This document shows, piece after piece, positions 22,911-31,743 of a stretch of 64,000 bases of DNA. Where the stretch lies: NCBI RefSeq assembly GCF_039532605.1, contig NZ_BAAARY010000018.1, positions 4,428 through 68,427 of the forward strand. The letters run 5' to 3'. How positions within the stretch are numbered: position 1 is the first letter of the stretch; every line of letters starts with the position of its first letter. The notes under the pieces are model-generated. The model was given only the letters and a program-made list of their open reading frames with translations. It did no database searches and was not told the origin of the DNA. The position numbers and the translations under genes are program-made. The DNA comes from Pilimelia columellifera. GTDB taxonomy: Bacteria > Actinomycetota > Actinomycetes > Mycobacteriales > Micromonosporaceae.

Positions 22911-23939
22911 GTGAAGGCAATCATCTATACCTCAGTCGGTGCCAGCGACGTCCTCGAACTGGCCGAGCGACCCACGCCAGCGCCCGGTCCCGGCGAGGTA
23001 CGGGTGCGAGTCGCGATCTCCGGCGTCAACGCCACCGATTGGAAGTGCCGGCAGTTCGGCCACGTCCAGGGCAGGCTGTTGTATCCGATGGTCATTCCCC
23101 ACCATGACGGCAGCGGCGTGATCGACGCCGTCGGCGAGGGCGTCGACCGGGAGCGGCTGGGGCGGCGCGTCTGGCTATGGGACGCGGCCTGGCGCCGCCC
23201 GGGTGGCACCGCCGCCGAGTACGTCGTCGTCCCCCAGCGCCAAGCGGTCGAGCTGCCGCCGGACGTGTCGTACGAGACCGGCGCCGGGATCGGTTTGCCG
23301 GCCGTGGCGGCGCACTCCTGCCTCCTCGCCATGGGGGGCGCCCCCACCCGCCTCGGCCCGGGCGCGCTGGCTGGGCGCCGGGTGCTCGTGGTGGGCGGCA
23401 CCGGCACGCTCGGCCACGCGGCGATACAGCTCGCGGCCTGGAGCGGTGCCGAGGTCATCGCCACGGCTAGCCACCCGGAGCAGGCCGGACGGGCACGGGC
23501 CGCCGGGGCCCGGCAAACCGTCGACTACCGCGCAGACACGGCAGCGGTGGACGTACGCGCGGCCGCCCCAGACGGCGTCGACCTGATAGTGCAGGTGGCG
23601 CCCTCGGCGTACGCCGAAGTGGACCAGGAGGTGCTCGCCCCGGCCGGTACCGTCGCTGCCTATGCGACCGAGGGTCGTGGCCGGGTCACCCTGCCCATCG
23701 CGGTCCTTATGGGACGCAATGTGCGCTATCAGTTCGTCCTCGGCGCGACGTTGCCGGCCGCCGCCAAAGACATCGCGGTTGCGGACGTCGCCGCCGCGGT
23801 GGCGACGGGGGCGCTGACCGTCGGGGCGGACTCGGGCCTTCCGGTGCTACGCTTCCCGCTGGCACGTACGGCGGACGCACACGACGCGGTGCAGGCGGGC
23901 TCGGCCGGTAAGGTTTTGGTGGATGTCGCAACGCTCTGA
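22911..23939 (+). CDS. NADPH:quinone oxidoreductase, zinc-free MDR family
   Basis: 342 residues if started at GTG 22911 (MKAIIYTSVGASDVLELAER), the usual N-terminus of the family; an upstream in-frame start at 22875 would add 12 atypical residues. GroES-like domain: PGPGEVRVRVAISGVNATDW and HHDGSGVIDAVGEGV. Rossmann domain: VLVVGGTGTLGHAAIQLAAW (about residues 160-180). The zinc ligands of alcohol dehydrogenases are absent. The family reduces quinones or enones with NADPH. Next to a naphthoquinone-forming pathway it could act on a pathway quinone or in self-protection; neither can be decided from sequence. Confidence 0.85.
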   Translation: MKAIIYTSVGASDVLELAERPTPAPGPGEVRVRVAISGVNATDWKCRQFGHVQGRLLYPMVIPHHDGSGVIDAVGEGVDRERLGRRVWLWDAAWRRPGGTAAEYVVVPQRQAVELPPDVSYETGAGIGLPAVAAHSCLLAMGGAPTRLGPGALAGRRVLVVGGTGTLGHAAIQLAAWSGAEVIATASHPEQAGRARAAGARQTVDYRADTAAVDVRAAAPDGVDLIVQVAPSAYAEVDQEVLAPAGTVAAYATEGRGRVTLPIAVLMGRNVRYQFVLGATLPAAAKDIAVADVAAAVATGALTVGADSGLPVLRFPLARTADAHDAVQAGSAGKVLVDVATL

Positions 23940-24037
23940 GTCGATCATCGGACGCAATATTCGAATGGCATCGCGGCCGGAAGTGTGCTAAAATTCTTGG
24001 GGTCTTTCCGGCTTGCACCATTTACCCTGGTTCCTGC
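23940..24037 (+). promoter_or_regulatory. Possible promoter before the FMN reductase
   Basis: This 98-base gap is clearly AT-richer than its surroundings (GCAATATTCGAATGG, then GTGTGCTAAAATTCTTGG). TGCTAAAAT at 23986-23994 looks like an extended -10 element. No convincing -35 hexamer lies at the right distance. Confidence 0.3.
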
Positions 24038-24709
24038 ATGGTCAATGTAGATGTGAGACTCCGCTCCAGGAAGAGAGCCACTCCGTTGCGAATACTCGCG
24101 CTGTCCGGATCGCTGCGCCAGGAATCCTTCAATACCCAGCTCCTACGAGCCCTGCCGAGTGTCGCGCCTTGCCACATGAAGTTCGACATCTTCGACGGTC
24201 TTGCCGGCCTCCCGCACTACAATCAGGACCTCGACGTCGAGGACCCGCCCGAGCCGGTGCGCCGCTGGCGGACGGCCATCGAAGAGGCGGACGGTCTCCT
24301 GATCGCCACGCCCGAGTACAACAACTCGTTTCCCGGCGTGGTCAAGAACGCCATCGACTGGGCGTCCCGTCCGGTGCCCAGCGCGGCCCTACTCGGCAAG
24401 AGCGTTTGCGTCATGGTCGCGACGCCGGGCCGCAACCTGGGCCGCAACTGCATGGCGGACCTCAGCCGCGTGCTGCACGACTGCCACGCCCATGTCATCT
24501 CGGGGCCGAATCTCATCGTCAACGAGGCCAACAACCGGCTGCAGGAAGTCAAGGACGAGACGACCGGTGAAAACACCACGACTATCGTCGACCCGTTCGT
24601 CCAGCGGATCGCCACGGCTCAGCTCCACGCGCTCGCCGAGGCGGTCGAGCACGACGCGGGACGGCACGCCGCCACCGCGCTTCGGGCGTTTCTGACCCCG
24701 CCCCGTTGA
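24038..24709 (+). CDS. NADPH-dependent FMN reductase / flavodoxin-fold quinone reductase
   Basis: 223 residues from ATG 24038. A shorter form from TTG 24085 (MRILALSGSL) is equally plausible, with AGGAAGAG about 10 bases before it. The FMN-phosphate loop is LSGSLRQESFN, and the second signature PEYNNSFPGVVKNAIDW is diagnostic for the family. A Lys-rich or Glu-rich linker (EVKDETTGENTTT) precedes the last helix, as is common. It could supply reduced FMN to a flavin monooxygenase such as the broken luciferase-like gene, or reduce a quinone. It is the last gene before the insertion-sequence island. Confidence 0.85.
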   Translation: MVNVDVRLRSRKRATPLRILALSGSLRQESFNTQLLRALPSVAPCHMKFDIFDGLAGLPHYNQDLDVEDPPEPVRRWRTAIEEADGLLIATPEYNNSFPGVVKNAIDWASRPVPSAALLGKSVCVMVATPGRNLGRNCMADLSRVLHDCHAHVISGPNLIVNEANNRLQEVKDETTGENTTTIVDPFVQRIATAQLHALAEAVEHDAGRHAATALRAFLTPPR

Positions 24710-24731
24710 CCGCCGCTCCCGGACCGGCGGT
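24709..24731 (+). terminator. Candidate hairpin terminator after the FMN reductase
   Basis: A 7-bp inverted repeat ACCGCCG/CGGCGGT with a 9-base loop starts at the last base of the stop codon. There is no T-run, as is usual for high-GC actinobacteria. Confidence 0.45.
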
Positions 24732-24748
24732 TGCCGATCACGGCTAGC

Positions 24749-26133
24749 CTAGTACTGCAACGGCATTTGGTCCCGTCACGTTGAGTGTGGTGGGCCGTTC
24801 GTTGTGGTGTGGCCTACGTTGATGTGGTGTCGTGGCAGGACGAACTGGATCACCTTCTGGGTCGGGTGGGTGGGCGTTTCGGCAGGTCAGAGCCGCGGCA
24901 GCGGGCGCGCCGGTATGTGGGTGGGCTCGTGGCGGGGTTGGAGCGTAAGAACGGCTGGACCCTGGCCGAGCATGCCAGTGAGGTGAGTCCGGACGGGATG
25001 CAGCGGCTGCTGCGCTGGGCGGACTGGGACGTTGACGGTGTCCGTGACGATATCCGCGACCACGTTGTGGACCGGTTGGGTGACCCGACAGCGGTGCTGG
25101 CGATCGATGACACCGGGTTCATCAAGAAGGGTGTCCGGTCGGCTGGGGTGCAGCGGCAGTACACGGGCACCAGCGGGAAGAAGGACAACTGTCAGATCGG
25201 CACGTTCCTGGCCTATATCGCCCCGTCCGGCCACGCCCTGATCGACCGCCACCTCTATCTGCCGGAGTCGTGGACCGGCGACCCCGGCCGGCGGGCGGAT
25301 GCGGGGGTGCCGGACGAAGTGGAGTTCGTGACGAAGCCGCGGGTGGTGATCGCCATGCTCCAACGCGCCCTGGACGCGGGGGTGCCGTTTGCGTGGTTCA
25401 CGGCCGATGAGGCGTTCGGGCAGGCCAAGTACCTACGGGTCTGGCTGGAAGAACACGACATCGCGCATGTGGTGGCGACCCGCCGCAACGACGACGTCAT
25501 CACCGGCGACATGCGCTCACAACGTGTTGACCAGCTCGTGGCCGCCCTACCTGCGCGGGCTTGGCGGCGCCTGTCCTGCGGTGACGGCGCCCACGGCCCG
25601 CGCGAGTACGACTGGGCGTGGACCGCTATCCGCATCCAGCAGTGGTGGGAACCCGGCCGTGGCCACTGGCTACTGGCCCGGCGCAGCATCACCGACCCGA
25701 CCGAGGTCGCCTACTACGTCTGCTACGGACCCCGCCGCACCACCCTGGCCACCCTCGCGACTGTGGCCGGCCGACGGTGGGCCATCGAGGAGTGCTTCAA
25801 ACAAGCCAAACAGGAGACCGGCCTGGACCACTATCAGGTCCGTACCTGGCGCGGCTGGTACGCCCACGTCACCTTGTCGATGCTCGCCCTGGCCTGGCTC
25901 GCCGCTGTCAGAGCCGCCGAACAAAAAGGGGCGAAACGACCGGCGATGAGCAGCTCATCCCCATCACAGTCCCCGAAACACGCAGGCTGATCATCGCCCT
26001 ACTCCTCAACCCCCAACCCACCAACGACCACACCATCGCCTGGTCACGCTGGCGCCGCCGACGACAATGGCAAGCCCGCCAATCCCACTACCACCGACGA
26101 CACGCAATCATGCAACTGCCGTTGCAGTACTAG
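24749..26133 (+). mobile_element. IS701-family insertion sequence (with CTAG target duplications)
   Basis: The element proper is 24753-26129 (about 1377 bp). The 17-bp sequence CTAGTACTGCAACGGCA at 24749-24765 is exactly inverted at 26117-26133. Taking CTAG (24749-24752 and 26130-26133) as the 4-bp target duplication leaves 13-bp terminal repeats. A YTAR target of 4 bp is characteristic of IS701-type elements, in agreement with the transposase. It holds one transposase gene. Confidence 0.88.
24824..25990 (+). CDS. IS701-family transposase (main frame; C-terminus continues in the -1 frame to 26133)
   Basis: The start is GTG 24824 (VVSWQDELDHLLGRVG). DDE motifs: AIDDTGFIKKG (first Asp), WFTADEAFGQ (second Asp) and RRWAIEECFKQAKQETGLDHY (Glu). 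After residue about 366 the frame ends in an atypical tail (KRPAMSSSSPSQ) at 25990. The conserved family C-terminus (LIPITVPETRRLI, then WSRWRRRRQWQARQSHYHRR) is in the -1 frame and stops at 26131-26133. The switch must occur near the A5G4 run at 25923-25931, either by slippage or because of an indel. The stop codon of the long frame is made by the CTAG target duplication itself. Confidence 0.85.
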   Translation: MVSWQDELDHLLGRVGGRFGRSEPRQRARRYVGGLVAGLERKNGWTLAEHASEVSPDGMQRLLRWADWDVDGVRDDIRDHVVDRLGDPTAVLAIDDTGFIKKGVRSAGVQRQYTGTSGKKDNCQIGTFLAYIAPSGHALIDRHLYLPESWTGDPGRRADAGVPDEVEFVTKPRVVIAMLQRALDAGVPFAWFTADEAFGQAKYLRVWLEEHDIAHVVATRRNDDVITGDMRSQRVDQLVAALPARAWRRLSCGDGAHGPREYDWAWTAIRIQQWWEPGRGHWLLARRSITDPTEVAYYVCYGPRRTTLATLATVAGRRWAIEECFKQAKQETGLDHYQVRTWRGWYAHVTLSMLALAWLAAVRAAEQKGAKRPAMSSSSPSQSPKHAG

Positions 26134-26895
26134 GGCCTATCTGGTGGATCTTGAGTCGGGGGCTGCTCGCAGCCAGTCCATGATCGAGGCGATGGTGAGG
26201 GTTGCCTGGTAACGGGACGCGAGTTTGTCGTAGCGGGTGGCTACCGCCCGATGTTGCTTGCGGCGGTTGAAGCCCCGCTCGACCTGGTTGCGGTCTTTGT
26301 ACCGCGCGGGGTTGAAGTTCGGGGGCCGGCCGCCTGCCGATCCTTTACGGGTGCGGTTGGCGATGACATCGTCGCGTTCCGGGATTGTGTGCGCGATGCC
26401 ACGGCCGCGTAGTGGTCGGCGGTTGGCTTTGGACCCGTAGGCCTTGTCGGCCAGTAGATGGTCGGGGCGTTTACGGGGCCGGCCCTGCCCAGTCGGGCGT
26501 GGGACGGCGACGGTGTCCAGCAGCGGCGCCAGTTCCCTGGTGTCGGCGGCCTGCCCCGGCGTGATCCGGGTGGCCAACGCCCGGCCGCGCCCGTCGCATA
26601 GGGTGTGGGCCTTGGTGGTCAGTCCACCGCGGGACCGACCCAGCCCTTGGACTGCCTGCGAATCGGCTGGAATCAGCCCCCTTTTCGGGCACCTGCCGCA
26701 TGCTGATGCGCGCGCATGATTGTGGAGTCCGCCTGAGCGGCCCAGTCCAGGTCACCGGCGGCGTCGGCCTCGCCCTGCAACGCCTTCTCGATCTTCGCCC
26801 ACGTGCCGTCGTCGTCCCACCGGGCGAACCGGTCGTACAAAGTCTGGTGTGGCCCGTACCGCTGCTTCGGGATCTCCGACCAGATCGCCCCGTTA

Positions 26896-27791
26896 GAGCT
26901 CCTATCACGATCTCCGTATTTCCTTGATCAATCTGCGGTAGCAGATTAGGGCGCAACCGAGAGTGACCAGGGCTTGGTGGATGCCGAGGTGGCGTTCCCA
27001 TCGGACCGCGAGGCGTCGGAACTGGTGGAGCAGGGCGATGCTCTGTTCGACGACGTACCGGAGTTTGCCGACGCCCTTGATGTTCTTGCGGCCACGCTGG
27101 GGGATGATCGGCTCGGTCCTGCGCTGTCGGCATGCGTGGCGAAAGGCAGCGCTGTCGTAGCCTTTGTCGCCCAGGAGCACGCCGAACCGGCGCCGTGGGC
27201 GGCCGGGAACGCCGGCGATCGGCGGAACCCCGTCGAGCAGGTTGATGGCTTGGGTGATGTCGGCGACGTTCCCGGCGGTGGTGATCACGTGCAGCGGGAT
27301 GCCGCCGCCGTCGCAGATCAGGTGATGTTTACTGCCGGGTTTGCCGCGGTTGACCGGCGACGGGCCGGTACCCGGACCCCCCTTTTAGCGTCGATGTGCG
27401 ACGCGTCCACTGCCGCCCGCGACCAGTCGATCATCCCGGCGGCGTTCAGGTTCGCCAGCAAGATCCGGTGCAGCCGGTCAAACACCCCCGCCTCGCTCCA
27501 ACGGCGCAGGCGCCGCCAGCAGGTCATCCCGGAACCGAACCCCAACTCCTGGGGCAGGTCCTCCCAGCCGATGCCGGTGTAGAGCACGAACAAGATCCCC
27601 TGCAAGCAGGCCCGATCCGGCACAGGCCGCGGGCCGGGCGCCCTGTCCGGCCACCCCGGCAACAGCGGCTCGATCAGCGACCACAACTTGTCATCGACGT
27701 CCCACGGCTTCGGCTTGGCCATACCCGCAGTAACGGACGATCATGAGATCAAGTCACGGCCGTCGATTAATCGAGATCGTGATAGGAGCTC
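26896..27791 (-). mobile_element. IS5-family (IS427-like) element nested inside the other IS5 element
   Basis: Perfect 19-bp terminal inverted repeats: GAGCTCCTATCACGATCTC at 26896-26914 and its reverse complement at 27773-27791. A 3-bp TTA duplication flanks them (26893-26895 and 27792-27794), as expected for IS427-type elements that target TNA. Length 896 bp. Confidence 0.92.
26905..27722 (-). CDS. IS5-family transposase of the nested element, two overlapping frames
   Basis: The first frame (27722-27318) reads KPWDVDDKLWSLIEPLLPGW, GIGWEDLPQELGFGSGMTCW and WSRAAVDASHIDAKRGVRVP. Its tail is atypical. The family-like continuation (GPGTGPSPVNRGKPGSKHHL, then the frame ending at 26905 with ITTAGNVADITQAINLLDG, LLGDKGYDSAAFRHACRQR and GVGKLRYVVEQSIALLHQFR) is in the -1 frame. 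The switch lies at A4G6 (plus-strand C6T4, 27377-27386). DDE residues are split over both frames, so a -1 frameshift is needed to make the whole enzyme, a known arrangement for this IS group. The ends and target duplication are perfect, so it may be functional. Confidence 0.8.
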
Positions 27792-27962
27792 TTACGGATC
27801 CGCCACAAGATGCCGTCGATCACCTGCCGATGATCCCGATACCGGCCACCCCGCTTGCCGTCGGTCGAGGGCAGCAACGGCTCCAGACGAGCCCACTCCT
27901 GATCAGTCAAATCACGCGCCACAACGATCCAACGACCCCAAGATCCACCGGACACGCCCTAG

Positions 27963-29619
27963 CTTGATCTTTAACCTGTGTAGGTGGCTCCGCCCGCTGA
28001 TCCTGTGTGGACTCGGCGTGTCGTGGAGATGTTGAGCGGCCACCGTCTGATGATCCTTCGCGTTCCCTGCAAGGACGCGAAGAAGGACGGTGGCCGTGGC
28101 CACGATTCTGGACTACGTGGGTGGGCTGCTGCCGCCTGACACACCCGGTGCCGCCACGACGGTGGTGGAGCGACCGGCCGGTGATCCGGCGGCGGGGTTG
28201 GCGGCGTTCCGGCGGGGGTTCTACCGGTGTCTGACCCGTCGGGCGGATGCGTTGTTTGAGCTGGTCGACGCGGCGCTGTGCGCGGATGGGCCGGTGGGTT
28301 CGCTGGTGGAGTTGTCGCTGGTCGGTGAGCATCGGCGCGGTCACGGCTCGTTGTATGCGGCGTTGAACCGCGGCCGTGTCGACCTCGACCAGCTGCGGAC
28401 CGCTCTGGCCGCGGTGCCGGTGCCCCGGGCCGCGGACGGTCGGATCGTGCTCGCGGTGGACGTGACCTGCTGGCTGCGGCCGGAGGCCCATACCTGCCCG
28501 CAGCGGGTGCTGTGTCACACCTACGGCCGCGGCAAGGACACCCACATCATGATTCCGGGATGGCCATACTCGGTGGTTACCGCTTTGCAGACCGGCCGTA
28601 GCTCGTGGACCGCCCCGCTGGACGCCCGCCGCCTGGCCCCGGGCGACGAGACCGCCACGGTCACCGCCGGCCAACTGCGCGAGGTGGTGCAGCGGCTGAT
28701 CACAGCCGGGCAGTGGCAGCCGGGGGATCCGGACATGTGGGTGGTCGCGGACGCCGGCTACGACGGCCCCCGGCTGGCGTGCCTGCTGGCCGACCGGCCG
28801 GTCCAGGTCCTGGTGAGGATGCGCTCGGACCGGGTCCTGCGACGACGAGCACCGCTGGAGCGACCCGGTAACGGCCGGCCACCGCGGCACGGCGGCGAGT
28901 TCATCTTCGGTGACCCGGCCAGCTGGGGCGACCCGGACGTGGCCACCAGCACCGACACCCGTCTCTACGGCGCTGCCACCGTCCGGGCCTGGCATGCGTT
29001 GCACCCCCGGTTGACCCACCGCACCGCCTGGACCAGCCACCTCGGCACGCTGCCGATCATCGACGGCACCGTGGTCCTGTTGCAGGTCGACCGGCTACCG
29101 TCGGGCGCCACCGCGAAACCGGTCTGGCTCTGGTGCTCCCAGCCCGAGGCCAGCAGCAGCGAGGTCGACCTGCTCTGGCAGGCGTTCCTACGCCGCTTCG
29201 ACATCGAGCACACCTTCCGCATGCTCAAACAGACCCTCGGCTGGACCAGCCCGAAGCTACGCGACCCGCACGCCGCCGACCGCTGGACCTGGCTCGTCCT
29301 GGTGGCCTACACCCAGCTACGCCTCGCCCGGACCGCCGTGGCCGACCTACGCCGGCCCTGAGAACGACCCGCCCCGCCCGAGCGGCTCACCCCGGCCCGT
29401 GTCCGGCGAGGGTTTCGGCACCTGCGCGGCAAAGCCGGTAACCCCGCCAGCGCGCCGAAACCCTCCCGACCAGGCCCAGGCCGACCACCCGGCCGACCCA
29501 ACCACCACCGGGCCACCCGCCACGACGTCCACATCGTCACCAGCACAAACACGACCAGCACAACGAAAGAACGAAGAAATCCACCAACCGAAACCACGCC
29601 GCACAGGTTAAAGATCAAG
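27963..29619 (+). mobile_element. Third CTAG-inserted element encoding a DDE transposase
   Basis: Perfect 18-bp terminal inverted repeats CTTGATCTTTAACCTGTG (27963-27980) and its reverse complement (29602-29619), flanked by CTAG on both sides (27959-27962 and 29620-29623). Length 1657 bp. The family is uncertain; the target and the transposase resemble IS701/IS4-type elements. Confidence 0.88.
28090..29361 (+). CDS. DDE transposase of the third element, probably cut short by a TGA
   Basis: 423 residues from GTG 28090 (AVATILDYVGGLLPP). DDE-type motifs: IVLAVDVTCWLRPEAHTCPQ (first Asp), WVVADAGYDGPRLACLL (second Asp) and FDIEHTFRMLKQTLGWTSPK (Glu). The stop is TGA at 29359-29361. Downstream in the same frame the sequence continues with RLTPARVRRGFRHLRGKAGN, then PKPSRPGPGRPPG, which looks like a basic C-terminal tail of this transposase type. 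The TGA may therefore be a nonsense mutation of a Trp codon (TGG). Confidence 0.85.
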   Translation: MAVATILDYVGGLLPPDTPGAATTVVERPAGDPAAGLAAFRRGFYRCLTRRADALFELVDAALCADGPVGSLVELSLVGEHRRGHGSLYAALNRGRVDLDQLRTALAAVPVPRAADGRIVLAVDVTCWLRPEAHTCPQRVLCHTYGRGKDTHIMIPGWPYSVVTALQTGRSSWTAPLDARRLAPGDETATVTAGQLREVVQRLITAGQWQPGDPDMWVVADAGYDGPRLACLLADRPVQVLVRMRSDRVLRRRAPLERPGNGRPPRHGGEFIFGDPASWGDPDVATSTDTRLYGAATVRAWHALHPRLTHRTAWTSHLGTLPIIDGTVVLLQVDRLPSGATAKPVWLWCSQPEASSSEVDLLWQAFLRRFDIEHTFRMLKQTLGWTSPKLRDPHAADRWTWLVLVAYTQLRLARTAVADLRRP

Positions 29620-29751
29620 CTAGGGCGCACTGTCAGGTCGAGGGATGCCCTGCTGCGGCGGCCCGGACGTACGGTTCAGGCAACGTCCCGCGCCGAGGAT
29701 TGTCTGCTCGGACCGGTCCCGGTGCTTCTGTAGCCAATCGGAGCCTCCTTG

Positions 29752-31014
29752 ATGGACCTACAGCCGCCACTCGGTTCCGCCGCCGCTGAGCTGGCGCCCC
29801 TGCCGCTCGCCGGCGTCACGGTCGTGGCGCTGGAGCAGGCTGTCGCCGCGCCGCTCGCCACCCGCCATCTGGCCGACCTCGGCGCCCGAGTGGTGAAGGT
29901 CGAACGCCGCGAGGGCGGTGACTTCGCCCGCGGCTACGACTCGACGATCAAGGGCCAGTCCAGCCACTTCGTTTGGCTCAACCGCGGCAAGGAGTCCGTG
30001 GCGCTCGACCTCAAGACCCCGGGCGGACGCCAGGTGCTCACTTGGCTGATCGCCACCGCCGACGTCTTCGTGCAGAACCTCGCGCCCGGCGCCACGGCCC
30101 GACTCGGCTTTGGCGCGGCCACCCTGCGCGCCCGTCACCCGCGCCTGATCACCGTCGACATGTCCGGCTACGGCGCCGGCGGCCCGTACGAGACCCGTCG
30201 CGCCTACGACATGCTGGTGCAGAGCGAGGCCGCCCTGATCTCGGTGACCGGCTCCCCGGACCGCCCGGCCAAGGCCGGCATCCCCGCCTCCGACATCGCC
30301 GCCGGCATGTACGCGCTATCGTCGGTGCTAGCGGCCCTGTTCCGGCGTACGGCCACTGGCCTCGGCGCCCAGCTGGAGATCTCCATGCTCGAGGCAACCA
30401 GCGAGTGGATGGGCTTCCACCTCTACTTCGCCCAGGGCACCGGCCGCACGCCGCCGCGGATGGGCTTGTCACACGCCACGGTCGCCCCGTACGACGCGTT
30501 CCCGACCGCCGACGGGCCCGACGTAATGATCGGCGTGCAGAACGACCGGGAGTGGGCGCGTTTCGCGTGCGACGTGCTCGGCCGGCCGCACCTCGCGACC
30601 GATCCCGCGTGGGCGACAAACGAGGCCCGCGTGCGCGGCCGTACCGCCCTCAACGAGCTCATCGCCAGGGTCACATCGCGGCTGGGCGGCCCAGCGCTGG
30701 AGAAGTCGCTGCAGGAGACCGGCATAGCGTACGCCCGCCTGGGCGACGCTACCGGCCTGCTGAACCATCCGCAGCTAGCGGGACGGCGGCGTTGGCGACC
30801 GGTACGAACGCCGGCGGGAGTGGTACGCGGACTGCTGCCGCCGTTCACGTTCGCCGACGTGGAGCTGCCGATGGGGCCAGTGCCCGCCCTGGGCGAGCAC
30901 ACCGAGGCGGTGCTGCGCGACCTCGGCTACCCGGACGAGCGGATCGCCGCGCTGCGTAGCCTCAACGCGATTGGGTGCCCGCCGGCCCGCGCCGAAGCCA
31001 CCTCGGTCGCATGA
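29752..31014 (+). CDS. CaiB/BaiF (class III) acyl-CoA transferase
   Basis: 420 residues from ATG 29752, with GGAG at 29740-29743. Family features: LPLAGVTVVALEQAVAAPLA at the N-terminus, ADLGARVVKVERREGGDFAR, LNRGKESVALDLK and RHPRLITVDMSGYGAGGPY. The catalytic Asp is residue 153 (YDMLVQSEAAL), which forms the aspartyl-CoA thioester. The enzyme moves CoA between carboxylic acids. It is the first gene of a short run with an SDR (ATGA overlap) and a carboxylase subunit, suggesting formation or recycling of an acyl-CoA for the PKS or for acylation. The actual acid is unknown. Confidence 0.87.
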   Translation: MDLQPPLGSAAAELAPLPLAGVTVVALEQAVAAPLATRHLADLGARVVKVERREGGDFARGYDSTIKGQSSHFVWLNRGKESVALDLKTPGGRQVLTWLIATADVFVQNLAPGATARLGFGAATLRARHPRLITVDMSGYGAGGPYETRRAYDMLVQSEAALISVTGSPDRPAKAGIPASDIAAGMYALSSVLAALFRRTATGLGAQLEISMLEATSEWMGFHLYFAQGTGRTPPRMGLSHATVAPYDAFPTADGPDVMIGVQNDREWARFACDVLGRPHLATDPAWATNEARVRGRTALNELIARVTSRLGGPALEKSLQETGIAYARLGDATGLLNHPQLAGRRRWRPVRTPAGVVRGLLPPFTFADVELPMGPVPALGEHTEAVLRDLGYPDERIAALRSLNAIGCPPARAEATSVA

Positions 31015-31743
31015 GCCGCGTCGCTGTCGTGACCGGCGCCGGCCGGGGCATTGGGGCCTGCATCGCCCCGCGACCGGCCGGCGAGGGGATGCCGGTCGCT
31101 GCCCTCGACCTGGCCCGGGACGCCGCCACCGCCAACCGCTCGCCAGCACCGTGGCCGGGGGATCGCCGTCGAGGCCGACGTGAACGATTCCGACGCGGCA
31201 CGGGCCGCGACCGATCAGGTGGCCGGGGCGCTCGGCTCACCGCTCGGGCCTGTCAGTAACGCCGGCGTCGTGCGCGACAACGTCCTGTTCCTGATATCGC
31301 CCGCCGACTGGGACCTAGTGCTCGGCCTCAACCTGCGCAAGACGTTCCTAATGACCCGGGCCGTCGTCGACCACACGGCGAAGACCGGATCCGGCCGCGT
31401 CGTGAATCTCCCGAGCATCGCGGCGCTCGGCCACGCCAACTACTCGGCGGCCAAAACGGGCGTCGAGGGCCTGACCAAGGCGCTTGTGCTAAAGCTCGGG
31501 CCGCTTAACATCACGGTAAACGCGGTCGCGCCCGGATACATCACCACCGAGATGACTGCGGCCCTGGCCGCCCGGGCCTGGCAGACCGTGGCCGAGCATC
31601 AGGCGCGGGCGGCGGCGGGCATCGCGGTGCGGCGGGTCGGGCAGCCGGAGGAGATCGACGAGGTCGTGGCGTTTCTAACCAGTGACCGAGCGTCGTTCGT
31701 GTCCGGGCAGGTCGTGCACGTGGCGGGGGGGCCGGTGTGCTAA
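31011..31743 (+). pseudogene. SDR-family 3-oxoacyl reductase (FabG-like), one frameshift
   Basis: ATG 31011 overlaps the CoA-transferase stop (ATGA). The first frame gives MSRVAVVTGAGRGIGACIAP and goes astray near 31145. The rest continues in the +1 frame: GIAVEADVNDSDAARAATDQ, VSNAGVVRDNVLF, VVNLPSIAALGHANYSAAKT (catalytic Ser, and Tyr-x3-Lys) and NAVAPGYITTEMT, ending at 31743. All catalytic elements are intact apart from the single shift, so a sequencing error is as likely as real decay. If read through it is an NAD(P)-dependent ketoreductase of about 243 residues. Confidence 0.75.

Larger units (their letters stand above)
26137..27955 (-). pseudogene. IS5-family transposase split by the nested insertion
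   Basis: The N-terminal part is at 27955-27795 (ARDLTDQEWARLEPLLPSTD, then YRDHRQVIDGILWRIR). The reading frame then meets the nested element and resumes at 26895 (GAIWSEIPKQRYGPHQTLYD, RFARWDDDGTWAKIEKALQG). The sequence DSTIMRAHQHAAGARKGG ends in a stop; the rest (LIPADSQAVQGLGRS ... ERGFNRRKQHRAVATRYDKL) is in the -1 frame, with an A4G5 run (plus-strand C5T4, 26677-26685) at the switch. The open part after the shift includes 26577-26137. It is inactive because of the insertion. Confidence 0.8.
26134..27958 (-). mobile_element. IS5-family insertion sequence, interrupted by a second IS
   Basis: Left end GGCCTATCTGGTGGATCTTG and right end CAAGATCCACCGGACACGCC form an imperfect inverted repeat. 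CTAG flanks both sides (26130-26133 and 27959-27962). Subtracting the nested element and its 3-bp duplication leaves about 926 bp, normal for an IS5-type element. The left CTAG is shared with the IS701 element and the right CTAG with the next element. Confidence 0.8.
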
